Positions 24,791 through 32,826 of a stretch of 33,432 bases of DNA are shown here, one piece after another; within the stretch, counting starts at the first letter, position 1; every line of letters starts with the position of its first letter. The translations under genes were made by a program, and so were the position numbers. The stretch is from Eubacterium sp. UBA3720. GTDB taxonomy: Bacteria; Bacillota; Clostridia; Lachnospirales; Lachnospiraceae. The stretch lies in NCBI GenBank assembly GCA_002371335.1, contig DFHP01000046.1, positions 1-33,432 of the forward strand, in the 5' to 3' direction. Below the pieces are notes generated by a model. The model worked only from the letters and a program-made list of their open reading frames with translations. It had not been told where the DNA came from and ran no database searches.

Positions 24791-26125
24791 TTACTCATCA
24801 GAATCCCGGGAATCTTCTCCTGATTCTGATGTTTTATCATCTGATGACTCCTCCTGATCAGAAGAGCCCGAGCCGGAGTCATCATTTGAATCATTATTAC
24901 TGTTATTATTCGAAGCAGATCCGTCATCGGAACTGCTGTTATCAGAGCTTCCGGAATATTTCTTCGGGGAAGCTGACGGCGTCGGCGCGGCCTTATTGTA
25001 AATATAAGTGGCCGATCCTATATCGCTGAGATTACCGTCTTTGTCAGCCAGGACAGCATAGAAAATATGTGTTCCGCTTCGCATGGAGACAGGTCCTGAA
25101 TATCTTAAGGATTTTTCAGTGGCTTTTTCATCAAAGGAATAATACGCCGTGTATCCTTCAGGAACATCTATCGTGATCTTCGGATCAGATCCGTCGTAGG
25201 AAGCAGTATAAACGCCTGAAGCGGGAGTGATCTTCGGGGCCGTTGCGGAAGCAGCAGTGATCTGATATTTCCCGGTCACCATTTCGCTGCTTATATTTTT
25301 TTTGTTTATATAAACGGCATTTACGATCGTAGTTCCTTCATCCAGTTCTATGGGATCTGTGTATCGCAGAGTGCCTGCCGACGGGATCGTTCCGTCAAGA
25401 GTGTAATAAATATCCCCGTTTCCTTCCACTGAAAGCTCAAGGGTCTGTTTTCCTGTATATTCGCCGGATGCCAGGCTGAATACGGGTTCATACGTAATAT
25501 AGTCGCCATACTGTTCCAGAATACTGCCGACCTTGCATGCAGACAATAACGCCTGCAGTTCATCATACAATTCAAGTTTTATATACAGAGGTATCAGAAG
25601 TGAATATGATTCTTCACTCTCCGGATGATACTGAATGACAGTTTCATATGCGCTTACCGCCTTTAAAGGCCGGTCAAGAGCCTCCTGGACCCTGCCCAGA
25701 AGGATACCGCCTTTTTCACTCTGCGGTTCGATTGAAACAGCTTTCTCAATATGAGTTAGCGCATTGCTGTAATCCTTGTTTTCGTAGCACTCTGCGGCTT
25801 TGGTATACTGATAATCAAAAGAGTTATTGTGAAGCACAGTATTTATGCAGAGAGCGGCTATAATAAGCGCGGCGACCATAAATACCGAAACAGAAATGAC
25901 TCTGATCCGCTTCTGCAGCTTACGCTTCTTTTCCCGCTGCTCTCTTGCGGCCTGTTCAGCCAGTTCTCTTTCCCGGGCTTCTTTTTCCAGCTGTTTCTTA
26001 CGTTCAATATGTGCGCGGCTTTCCATTGTTTCGTAATTGGCTACAAGCTGAACCTCAGCTCCGCATTTCGGGCAGAATAATTCGCCTGCCGGGATCACCG
26101 CTCCACACTTGGAACAATTGCGCAT
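24791..26125 (-). CDS. Membrane protein with zinc ribbon, TPR-like repeats and two chitobiase-type C-terminal repeats
   Basis: A 444-residue protein of unknown function. In order: a zinc ribbon (C4, C7, C18, C21), a charged helical segment (about 36-72), one membrane helix (about 75-97), TPR-like helices (about 103-200), two beta-rich repeats resembling the chitobiase/beta-hexosaminidase C-terminal domain (about 215-290 with YYTLDGTIPSAGTLRY, and about 303-378 with YYSFDEKATEKSLRY), and an acidic Ser/Asp/Asn low-complexity tail (about 380-444). The predicted arrangement is ribbon inside, repeats and tail outside. The ATG is one base after the ftsK stop, and GGAGG lies within the last ftsK codons. 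A sensing, scaffold or envelope role can be imagined, but none is shown by the sequence. Confidence 0.85.
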   Translation of the reverse strand: MRNCSKCGAVIPAGELFCPKCGAEVQLVANYETMESRAHIERKKQLEKEARERELAEQAAREQREKKRKLQKRIRVISVSVFMVAALIIAALCINTVLHNNSFDYQYTKAAECYENKDYSNALTHIEKAVSIEPQSEKGGILLGRVQEALDRPLKAVSAYETVIQYHPESEESYSLLIPLYIKLELYDELQALLSACKVGSILEQYGDYITYEPVFSLASGEYTGKQTLELSVEGNGDIYYTLDGTIPSAGTLRYTDPIELDEGTTIVNAVYINKKNISSEMVTGKYQITAASATAPKITPASGVYTASYDGSDPKITIDVPEGYTAYYSFDEKATEKSLRYSGPVSMRSGTHIFYAVLADKDGNLSDIGSATYIYNKAAPTPSASPKKYSGSSDNSSSDDGSASNNNSNNDSNDDSGSGSSDQEESSDDKTSESGEDSRDSDE

Positions 26126-26126
26126 A

Positions 26127-28589
26127 CTAATTTTCCTCCAGATACCTTTCGAACTCTTCTTTAGTCATTAATACTTTTCTGGGTCTGGTTCCTTCCTCTG
26201 GACCTACTACACCGGCTTCACAAAGCTGATCCATGATACGGGCAGCCCTGTTGAAGCCTATCTTAAAGGCTCTCTGAAGCTGTCCGATCGAAGCCTTGTC
26301 CTTGTCTATGATCAGACGTGCAGCATCATTAAAATAAACATCTCTGTCGTCGGACGGCAATTCTGCTTTCTCGCTTTTCAGAGCAGAAGAATTAATCTTG
26401 TCTTCGACAGAAGAATCATATTGGGTTTCTTTGTTCTCTGATCGCAGGAAGTCTGCGACACTCATGATCTCCTCATCGGATATATATGCGCCCTGGATCC
26501 GGGCAGGTTTCTGATATCCCTGAGGATAAAACAGCATATCTCCGTTTCCAAGCAGCTTTTCGGCGCCATTCATATCCAGAATGGTACGGGAGTCTACTCC
26601 GGACGATACGGACAGCGCAATACGCGAGGGCATGTTGGCCTTGATCAGTCCGGTAATTACATTTACCGACGGCCTCTGTGTTGCAATGACCAAATGAATT
26701 CCCGCTGCACGCGCCAGCTGTGAAAGTCTTACTATCGCATCCTCGACATCATGCTGGGCTACCATCATAAGATCCGCAAGCTCGTCTACGATAATTACGA
26801 TACGGGGCATTTTCATCAGCTTGGCTTCATTGCTGCCGCTGTCCGGATCTATCTGGGATACTTTTGCGTTATAGCCCTTAAGATCACGGACGCCAAGACC
26901 TGCGAACTTGTTATATCTGTCAGTCATTTCCTGAACGGCCCAGTTCAATGCGCCTGCTGCCTTTTTCGGATCTGTTACAACAGGTATGTAAAGATGAGGG
27001 ATTCCGTTATAAACGGAAAGCTCCACCATCTTTGGGTCGATCATGATAAATTTTATCTCATCAGGCGACGCCTTGTAGATCATACTCATGATCAGACTGT
27101 TAATGCATACTGATTTACCTGAGCCGGTAGTACCGGCTATAAGCAGATGAGGCATTTTTGCCAAATCAGCTATGACCGGCTTTCCGGCTATATCTTTTCC
27201 TACAGCAAAGGAAAGTACCGACTGGCTTCTGCGGAATACGGAGGAAGAAAGGAGGTCGCGCAGAACGACCATGTTTTTCTTCTTATTAGGAACCTCTATT
27301 CCGATAGCAGCCTTTCCCGGTATAGGCGCTTCTATTCTGATATCCGACGCCGCGAGGTTAAGCTTGATATCATCCTGAAGCCCCAGTATTTTGCTCACCT
27401 TAACGCCCTGCTGCGGATGCAGCTCATAGCGTGTTACGGTCGGACCCTGACTGATCTCAGTGATCTCAACGTCGACGCCGAAATTCTGAAGCGTCTCCTG
27501 CAGCTTGTCCGCTGTGGATCTTACGTCATTCGCAGAAAGATCCTCGTTTTGGCTGCCCTTGTTCAGAAGCTCCAGCGACGGGAACTGATAACCGTTTACG
27601 GAAACAGGTTCCGGAATGATCATTTCTTCTTCAGGAGCGTTTTTTTCCTTATCAGAAGCTTCCTGCTTCTTCCGTCCGGAGGACGTCTTTTTCCGTTTCG
27701 CGGAGGTTTTTTCCGGATGATTTCCGGCTCTGACTTTCAGAACCGGAGCAGTCAGACTGTCGGCTGCCGGAGTCTCTTTTATTTCGGGAGCCACATCGTC
27801 TACAGAGCCCAGATCTTCATCTTCCGCAAGGTTATAGTCCACACGTTTTCGCGGAGGACGTTTAGGCACTTCATACGTTTCCTCTTCATCCATATCTGAT
27901 CCGGCAGAACGTTTGAACAATGAGAAGCCGCCGGATCCTCCGCGCTGCTCTCTCCTTGTCTGTATTTTCTGTTTACGGTTCTCATAAACATTGACGCTGC
28001 GTGTATGGATCGTTCGAAGCAAAGGCTCCTGAGTCATTAGTATCATAAAGATCATGATACCGAAAATGATCACTATAACGGCGCCGGCCCTGCCCAGAAG
28101 CATGCCGAGTGTCTTCAATATGGAGCCGCCGATAATGCCGCCGCCTGAACGGTCATGTGCACAGTCAAGATAGAAATCAATGTATTTGGATTTTTTTTCA
28201 TATCCTGATGTAAGAAACTGTATAAAAGCGCATACAAAACACAGAAGCCCCGCGCCTCCTGTAAGCTTGCGAACGGCAAGCATATTATGCCTGTTTGACA
28301 GCATAAAAATAAATCCAAAAAAGAACACAAAAGGAAATATATACTCAGGCAGTCCGAAAACGCCAAAGAAGAATGAACTGATCGCCTTGCCCAGTATGCC
28401 GCAAAGACCCAGGTTGCTCAAAAAAAGCAAAATACAAAAGGCAAGTACAAGAAGGAACAGGATCTCTGTAAAAATCCTGTTCTCTATAGGGTCTGAAGTA
28501 TTATTATTTCTTTTTGCGGAGGCCTTTTTGGAAGATGGCGATTTCCTTTTTGTTCTGGCAGAAGATGATTTCCTTTTCTGCGTTGCCAA
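26127..28589 (-). CDS. DNA translocase FtsK/SpoIIIE
   Basis: An 820-residue membrane-anchored motor that pumps chromosomal DNA through the septum at division or sporulation. A basic Lys/Ser-rich N-terminus precedes about four membrane helices (about 40-190), then a charged linker (about 200-330), then the RecA-like motor with Walker A GTTGSGKS (486-493) and Walker B VIIVDELADLMM. A C-terminal winged-helix gamma domain (IGQLQRAFKIGFNRAARIMDQL) recognises polar DNA sites. The frame extends to 28616, but the start is set at TTG 28589 because AGGGGAGA ends nine bases before it and no site fits the earlier TTG. FtsK and SpoIIIE/SftA cannot be told apart reliably here. Confidence 0.94.
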   Translation of the reverse strand: MATQKRKSSSARTKRKSPSSKKASAKRNNNTSDPIENRIFTEILFLLVLAFCILLFLSNLGLCGILGKAISSFFFGVFGLPEYIFPFVFFFGFIFMLSNRHNMLAVRKLTGGAGLLCFVCAFIQFLTSGYEKKSKYIDFYLDCAHDRSGGGIIGGSILKTLGMLLGRAGAVIVIIFGIMIFMILMTQEPLLRTIHTRSVNVYENRKQKIQTRREQRGGSGGFSLFKRSAGSDMDEEETYEVPKRPPRKRVDYNLAEDEDLGSVDDVAPEIKETPAADSLTAPVLKVRAGNHPEKTSAKRKKTSSGRKKQEASDKEKNAPEEEMIIPEPVSVNGYQFPSLELLNKGSQNEDLSANDVRSTADKLQETLQNFGVDVEITEISQGPTVTRYELHPQQGVKVSKILGLQDDIKLNLAASDIRIEAPIPGKAAIGIEVPNKKKNMVVLRDLLSSSVFRRSQSVLSFAVGKDIAGKPVIADLAKMPHLLIAGTTGSGKSVCINSLIMSMIYKASPDEIKFIMIDPKMVELSVYNGIPHLYIPVVTDPKKAAGALNWAVQEMTDRYNKFAGLGVRDLKGYNAKVSQIDPDSGSNEAKLMKMPRIVIIVDELADLMMVAQHDVEDAIVRLSQLARAAGIHLVIATQRPSVNVITGLIKANMPSRIALSVSSGVDSRTILDMNGAEKLLGNGDMLFYPQGYQKPARIQGAYISDEEIMSVADFLRSENKETQYDSSVEDKINSSALKSEKAELPSDDRDVYFNDAARLIIDKDKASIGQLQRAFKIGFNRAARIMDQLCEAGVVGPEEGTRPRKVLMTKEEFERYLEEN

Positions 28590-28597
28590 CTTATTTG

Positions 28598-28605
28598 TCT
28601 CCCCT
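28598..28605 (-). promoter_or_regulatory. Ribosome binding site that fixes the TTG start of ftsK/spoIIIE
   Basis: AGGGGAGA on the minus strand lies eight to nine bases before TTG at 28589. The upstream TTG at 28616 has no comparable site, so the shorter protein is preferred. Confidence 0.65.
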
Positions 28606-28657
28606 TTCAAATTCAAGCCCGGTTTTCATCTGCCCTTATGAAAAAGAAAACCATTTC

Positions 28658-29533
28658 TTATCCGGTAATCAGGTAAACACAGGCCGCGATCAGCGCAAAT
28701 CCCAGATTTACAAGGGCATAAACCTTATTATTATTCTTGATAATATGATCCCTGGAGTAGCGGATCATAAAAAAGCCGCTGATAAACGCGCCGAGAAAAG
28801 CAAAAATACACATGCGAAGATCCGCCGTTTCCAATCCTCCCATATAGCTGAAGGATAATCGGCCGGGAATCAGCAGAGCAAGCATACAAAGCATGCTTAT
28901 TATGTATGTATATTTTATTGTCATTTTCCGGGATAATCCCAGAAAATAGCCGGCGGAAATGCCCATGGCTGTTTTCGAAACTCCCGGAACAAAAGAAAAT
29001 CCTTCCATGACGCCGATCACAACGGCATCTGAAGTCCTCGTCTTCTTTGGATTCTTATCACCGGTATTCACAAATGAAGATACCATTAGAAGCAGTGCTG
29101 TCAGCATGAATCCCATAGCGGCAGCAAGCTCGTTATTATAGGCAAAGCGGACAAAGGGATTCAGAAGCAGTCCGAGGATGATCACCGGAATCATGGAAAC
29201 CAGTATGATCACTGTGAAATTCTGATAATTGCTGGTAAGCAGTCGTCTGTAATTCAGTTCCCGGTCATTTCTCTGACGGAGATAAAGACCAAGATTAAAG
29301 AAAAGATCCCTGATAATTTCCAGCAGCGATATGAATATTCGTAAAATATCCTTGTAATTCAACGATACAGATGCCAGTATCATTCCCAGAAGGAGCATTT
29401 CATAAAACAGAAAGCTCTCATTAAATCCAAGAAAATGTGTGAACAAAACCACACAGCCCATACTGCTCACCGGGAAAAAACAGGAACAGCCCGCAATTAT
29501 ACCTGCCAGCAGCGCTTCTACGATAAAAATCAT
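28658..29533 (-). CDS. UppP/BacA-like membrane protein lacking canonical catalytic residues
   Basis: A 291-residue polytopic membrane protein recognisably related to undecaprenyl-diphosphate phosphatase (UppP/BacA) by FFPVSSMG (19-26), IPGRLSF and PGVSKTAMGISAGYFLGLSRK (183-203). In active UppP the first motif is E-x3-E followed by PVSSxGH, and the second motif has Arg (PGxSRS). Here the two Glu positions are A14 and C18, His is C27 and Arg is K187. Phosphatase activity is therefore doubtful. It may be a pseudoenzyme, a lipid carrier binding or flipping protein, or an enzyme with a different mechanism. It lies 11 bases after yebC. The ATG at 29533 has only a weak GGTG ribosome site. Confidence 0.82.
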   Translation of the reverse strand: MIFIVEALLAGIIAGCSCFFPVSSMGCVVLFTHFLGFNESFLFYEMLLLGMILASVSLNYKDILRIFISLLEIIRDLFFNLGLYLRQRNDRELNYRRLLTSNYQNFTVIILVSMIPVIILGLLLNPFVRFAYNNELAAAMGFMLTALLLMVSSFVNTGDKNPKKTRTSDAVVIGVMEGFSFVPGVSKTAMGISAGYFLGLSRKMTIKYTYIISMLCMLALLIPGRLSFSYMGGLETADLRMCIFAFLGAFISGFFMIRYSRDHIIKNNNKVYALVNLGFALIAACVYLITG

Positions 29534-29544
29534 ATCACACCATA

Positions 29545-30273
29545 TTATTCTTCAAGGTTTGTATATACGTTCTGAACATCATCACTCTCATCCAGAAGGT
29601 CAAGGATTCTCTGAAGATTATTCATAGTTGTCTCATCGTTAACTGCTACAAAATTCTGAGGTATCATGGTAACGTCGGCTTCAGCCATTACCACGCCCTG
29701 TTTTTCAAGCTCCTCACGTACTGCGGAAAAATCATCAGGAGATGTGGTAATAATAAAAGCGTCATCTTCTTCTGCAAAGTCTTCAGCGCCTGCGTCCAGG
29801 GCGATCATCATGAGATCATCCGCGTCGAAATCATTATCCTCCTTTGCGGCAATGATCTGGCCTTTTTTGTCAAACATGAAAGATACACATCCGGGAGTAC
29901 CGATATTTCCCTGTCCCTTGGAAAATGCGCTTCTTACGTCTGCAGCCGTACGGTTTTTATTATCTGTAAGTGTTTCTACGATGATCGCTATACCGCCGGG
30001 GCCGTATCCTTCATAAGTCATTCGTACATAGTTGTCGGCGTTTGCGTCGCCGGCGGCTTTTTTTATACCCCTGTCGATAGTATCATTTGGCATATTGTTT
30101 GCCTTGGCTTTTGCGATCACATCACGAAGCTTGCTGTTATTTGACGGATCCGGACCGCCCTCTTTTACCGCGATAACGATCTCACGACCGATAATTGTAA
30201 AAATTTTTCCTTTTTTTGCGTCGTTTTTTTCTTTTTTATGCTTAATATTTGCAAATTTTGAATGTCCTGACAT
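29545..30273 (-). CDS. yebC: YebC/PmpR family protein
   Basis: A 242-residue member of the YebC/PmpR family, traditionally called transcriptional regulators. Recent work on some members links them to translation of proline-rich stretches. The N-terminal MSGHSKFANIKHKKEKNDAKK is diagnostic (here MSGHSKFANIKHKK), followed by NNSKLRDVIAKAKANNMPNDTIDRGIKKAAG and YEGYGPGGIAI. The frame opens two codons earlier at a GTG, but ATG at 30273 is chosen because it gives the invariant N-terminus and has AGGAG eight bases upstream. It is the first gene of the operon running through nfnB and has a strong promoter upstream. Confidence 0.95.
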   Translation of the reverse strand: MSGHSKFANIKHKKEKNDAKKGKIFTIIGREIVIAVKEGGPDPSNNSKLRDVIAKAKANNMPNDTIDRGIKKAAGDANADNYVRMTYEGYGPGGIAIIVETLTDNKNRTAADVRSAFSKGQGNIGTPGCVSFMFDKKGQIIAAKEDNDFDADDLMMIALDAGAEDFAEEDDAFIITTSPDDFSAVREELEKQGVVMAEADVTMIPQNFVAVNDETTMNNLQRILDLLDESDDVQNVYTNLEE

Positions 30274-30303
30274 TGTCACATCTCCTTACATAGTTCTTTC
30301 AAA

Positions 30304-30332
30304 AATATAGCACTAAGGACTTTATAAGTCAA
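30304..30332 (-). promoter_or_regulatory. Promoter of the yebC operon
   Basis: On the minus strand, TTGACT (30327-30332) and TATATT (30304-30309) are separated by exactly 17 bases, and TGC directly before the -10 adds an extended -10 element. This is the best vegetative-type promoter in the window. The inverted repeat GACTTATAAAGTC (30318-30330) overlaps the -35 box and spacer. Confidence 0.75.
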
Positions 30333-30339
30333 GGAAAGG

Positions 30340-30353
30340 TGTTATGCATAACA
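30340..30353. repeat. 14-base perfect palindrome just upstream of the yebC promoter
   Basis: TGTTATGCATAACA reads the same on both strands and lies seven bases upstream of the yebC -35 box. Its position would suit an activator or a repressor operator, but no known consensus is assigned. It lies in the 155-base gap after the NAD(P)HX repair gene, in which no clear terminator for that gene was seen (only a six-base stem CGGGAA/TTCCCG with a 17-base loop). Confidence 0.6.
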
Positions 30354-30428
30354 TAAACGGAAGGACTGCGGGAATACTTACTGTTCAACACTTCCCGTAT
30401 GTCATTACTGAAACAGTCTTATGATGAT

Positions 30429-31907
30429 TCAGATAAAAGCCAGAAGATTTCCCGCCATTGCCGCCGCCCGCCCGAAGCGCTCTCCCGCCTTTTCTCCGCA
30501 GACGCCATGTATAAACGCGCCGGCTGCCCCCTCGGAGGAAATATGCAAATTGCATTTTATATTCTGCCCGAGGATTCCGGCTATGATACCCGAAAGCACG
30601 TCTCCGCTTCCGGCAGTGGCAAGTGTGCTGTTGCCGCGTATATTTATCCATACGGTTCCATCCGGCTCAGCTGTTACGGTGCGCGCATCTTTCATGACAC
30701 AGCTTACATGGTGTTTCAGAGCAAAAGTCCGTGCGGCCTTCACCGGATCTCTTTTAAGTTCCCGGAAAGAAATACCTGTCAGACGGCTCATTTCTCCTAT
30801 ATGAGGCGTGATAATGCATTTTTTATTGATCAGCTGCCACCATTCGGGATGGACAGACATAATATTCAGCGCGTCAGCATCCATGACAAACGGTTTATCG
30901 TTTGCCAGGATAAAAGTCTCGGTTATTCTTTCGGAGATGGTATTTTGTCCGAGTCCCGGTCCGATCAGACATACATCGGCCCATTGTATATCTTCTATAA
31001 GCTTTTTTTGGTCAAAATCTTCTTCAGTATAAAGATCCATCAAAGCCTCCGGCATTAATGACGCCAGGGGAGTCCGGTTGATCCGGTGCGTAAATACCTT
31101 CACCATTCCTGCTCCGGTTTTCAAAGCAGCGCAGGCGGAAAGATAGGCCGCTCCAAACATACTTTCAGATCCTGCAATAACCAGAATTTTTGAAAAAGTA
31201 CTTTTGTTTCCCGCTTCATCACGATTATTCAGGCCAAAAAGGTCATCCTCCTCCAGAATGCATATCATATTGTCCCGAAGATGTTCCGCCTTTACGGGAA
31301 TTCCGATTTCCTTTATACAGACCTTTCCTGCGTATGATCTTCCGGGATCCAGAAACAGACCCGGTTTTCCGGCAGTAAAAGTGACTGTCTCATCTGCCCT
31401 GACGGCAGTTCCCATGACTTCGCCGGTGTCTGTATGGATGCCTGACGGAATATCTACGGAAATAACTTTAGCATGACTTTCGTTTATTTCACGGATTATT
31501 TCCGCGAATACACCCCGTACCTCCCGGGACAGACCGAATCCGAAGACTGCATCGACGATAAGATCATATTCCTTTTCTATATGTTCAATAAATACCGGTT
31601 TGTAATAGGATATGATATCCAGCTGCTGTTTCATCTGCGGACTGTATTTCGCAGGATCTCCTGCCAGAAGGATTTCCGGCGAAAAACCTTTTTCGAAAAG
31701 CATTCTTGCTATGGCCACGCCGTCCCCGCCGTTGTTTCCCGTACCGGCGGCTATAAGTATCCTGCTGTTTTCAGTGTATTCAGATAATATTTTTTCTGCC
31801 ACTGCAAGTGAAGCCCGTTCCATTAAAACCAGCGAAGGAATGTGTATCTCTTTCATGGCGTAACGGTCAGCAATACCTGATTGTGCTGCTGTCAGTAAAT
31901 ATTTCAT
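30429..31907 (-). CDS. Bifunctional NAD(P)HX epimerase / ADP-dependent NAD(P)HX dehydratase
   Basis: A 492-residue metabolite-repair enzyme that restores hydrated NADH and NADPH. The N-terminal YjeF_N epimerase domain (about 1-210) has AAGTGNNGGDGVAIAR and DAVFGFGLSREVRG. The C-terminal ribokinase-like dehydratase domain (about 220-490) has GPGLGQNTISE, ITPHIGEMSRL and TAGSGDVLSGIIAGILGQ. Both active halves look complete. The frame opens at 31967 within the rex terminator region, but the start is ATG 31907, with AGGAGG six bases upstream and the family-like N-terminus MKYLLTAAQ. It stands alone between the rex terminator and the yebC promoter. Confidence 0.95.
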   Translation of the reverse strand: MKYLLTAAQSGIADRYAMKEIHIPSLVLMERASLAVAEKILSEYTENSRILIAAGTGNNGGDGVAIARMLFEKGFSPEILLAGDPAKYSPQMKQQLDIISYYKPVFIEHIEKEYDLIVDAVFGFGLSREVRGVFAEIIREINESHAKVISVDIPSGIHTDTGEVMGTAVRADETVTFTAGKPGLFLDPGRSYAGKVCIKEIGIPVKAEHLRDNMICILEEDDLFGLNNRDEAGNKSTFSKILVIAGSESMFGAAYLSACAALKTGAGMVKVFTHRINRTPLASLMPEALMDLYTEEDFDQKKLIEDIQWADVCLIGPGLGQNTISERITETFILANDKPFVMDADALNIMSVHPEWWQLINKKCIITPHIGEMSRLTGISFRELKRDPVKAARTFALKHHVSCVMKDARTVTAEPDGTVWINIRGNSTLATAGSGDVLSGIIAGILGQNIKCNLHISSEGAAGAFIHGVCGEKAGERFGRAAAMAGNLLAFI

Positions 31908-31922
31908 ACAAAACCTCCTGTT

Positions 31923-31958
31923 ATTATATATAATACAGTAGAAATTCATTACGGAAAA
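31923..31958 (-). promoter_or_regulatory. Possible promoter of the NAD(P)HX repair gene
   Basis: Between the rex terminator and the repair gene, the minus strand reads TATTATATATAAT, giving overlapping -10 candidates (TATTAT 31930-31935, TATAAT 31923-31928). For TATTAT, a weak TTTTCC lies 17 bases upstream, partly inside the terminator U-tract. A promoter is expected because the terminator lies directly upstream, but the -35 is poor. Confidence 0.35.
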
Positions 31959-31989
31959 CAAAAACACCTCAGAAAAATTCTGAAGTGTT
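31954..31989 (-). terminator. Intrinsic terminator of rex
   Basis: On the minus strand an 11-base stem (AACACTTCAGA with TCTGAGGTGTT, one G-T pair) and a five-base loop (31963-31989) are followed by TTTTTGTTTT. It begins 17 bases after the rex stop, so rex is probably a single-gene transcript. Confidence 0.85.
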
Positions 31990-32006
31990 CTGTATATTTT
32001 CGGATC

Positions 32007-32660
32007 TTAAGATACATCGTCATCGTCTGTCTTTTTAAGATTCAGATTATAGGAAAGCTTCATCAGCGATTCAGAAAGATGCACATGTTCTACTATAACA
32101 TCTTTCGGCAGTATCCCGTTCAGATCCGTCGCCGAAAAATTCATAAAAGCTTTTATACCGTTCTCACAGAGAAAAGGGGCCATCTCCGTTGCGCTCTCCT
32201 TCGGAATTGCTAAAATGGCAATATCTATGTGATGACTGTTTATAAATGAAGGCAGCTCTTCGTTCATCATGACATGGAGGTCTTTTACCTCCATATCTTT
32301 CAGTTCAGGATCCCTGTCAAAAATACCAATTGTGTGGAAACCATATTTATCAAAAGGATAGTTAGCCAAAGCCCGGCCGATGCGGCCGGCGCCGATTATT
32401 ATCATATTATGAGTTTCTGTCAATCCGAGTATTTTTCCGATTTCTTCTCTTAGATAACGTACATTATATCCATATCCCTGCTGACCGAAACCGCCGAAAT
32501 TATTCAGATCCTGTCTGATCTGAGATGCGGTAACATTCATACGTTTACTGAGTTCTCCTGAAGAGATCCTCTCCACGCCGGCATTCAGCAATTCTCCGAG
32601 ATATCGGTAATACCGGGGCAATCGTTTGACTACCGATTTCGATATTCCATTTTTTTTCAA
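32007..32660 (-). CDS. rex: Redox-sensing transcriptional repressor Rex
   Basis: A 217-residue DNA-binding sensor of the NADH/NAD ratio that represses fermentation and NADH-oxidising genes in many Gram-positives. The N-terminal winged helix (SVVKRLPRYYRYLGELL, then MNVTASQIRQDLNNFG) is followed by a Rossmann NAD domain (IIIGAGRIGRALANY, about 87-101) and a C-terminal domain-swapping helix. The frame opens at a GTG (32684), but the internal AGGAGG (32668-32673) lies seven bases before TTG at 32660. That start yields KKNGISKSVVKRLP, which fits the family N-terminus, so TTG is chosen. It is transcribed divergently from an ABC-F gene and ends before a clear terminator. Confidence 0.95.
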   Translation of the reverse strand: MKKNGISKSVVKRLPRYYRYLGELLNAGVERISSGELSKRMNVTASQIRQDLNNFGGFGQQGYGYNVRYLREEIGKILGLTETHNMIIIGAGRIGRALANYPFDKYGFHTIGIFDRDPELKDMEVKDLHVMMNEELPSFINSHHIDIAILAIPKESATEMAPFLCENGIKAFMNFSATDLNGILPKDVIVEHVHLSESLMKLSYNLNLKKTDDDDVS

Positions 32661-32667
32661 AACAATC

Positions 32668-32673
32668 CCTCCT
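32668..32673 (-). promoter_or_regulatory. Ribosome binding site that fixes the TTG start of rex
   Basis: AGGAGG on the minus strand lies seven bases before TTG at 32660. It lies inside the longer frame that would start at GTG 32684, and that GTG has only AAGGG touching it. Confidence 0.75.
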
Positions 32674-32716
32674 GCTTCTTTCACCCTTAAAGATGATTAA
32701 TACATCTTTATCTATA

Positions 32717-32745
32717 ATTATAATAAATTGTCAAAAAAAAATCAA
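32717..32745 (-). promoter_or_regulatory. Probable rex promoter
   Basis: On the minus strand TTGATT (32740-32745), a 17-base spacer and a perfect TATAAT (32717-32722) lie about 57 bases before the rex TTG. A perfect TTGACA (32729-32734) lies within the spacer, but its -10 partner at 16-17 bases (GATAAA/ATAAAG) is weak. Either pair could be used. Confidence 0.55.
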
Positions 32746-32750
32746 AGTGT

Positions 32751-32768
32751 TTGTTTAATTTTTCACAG
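32751..32768. promoter_or_regulatory. Candidate Rex operator between divergent rex and ABC-F promoters
   Basis: TTGTTTAATTTTTCACAG matches 11 of 14 informative positions of the recalled Rex consensus TTGTTAA-N4-TTAACAA. It lies just upstream of the proposed rex -35 box. Many Rex proteins control their own gene, which makes the position sensible, but the match is imperfect in AT-rich DNA. Confidence 0.4.
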
Positions 32769-32802
32769 AAATTATACAAATTTAAATTAATTCCTGTTTT
32801 AT

Positions 32803-32826
32803 CAGACAGATATCTTCTGCTATAAT
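32803..32826 (+). promoter_or_regulatory. Probable promoter of the ABC-F gene
   Basis: An extended -10, TGCTATAAT (32818-32826), has a perfect TATAAT hexamer and lies 40 bases before the ATG. No good -35 box is found at 16-18 bases, which extended -10 promoters can do without. With the rex promoter and candidate operator it accounts for most of the 206-base divergent spacer. Confidence 0.6.

Noticed and set aside
30360..30420. Possible terminator (CGGGAA/TTCCCG) after the NAD(P)HX repair gene
   Set aside because: The stem is only six bases with a 17-base loop and no T-run follows on the minus strand.
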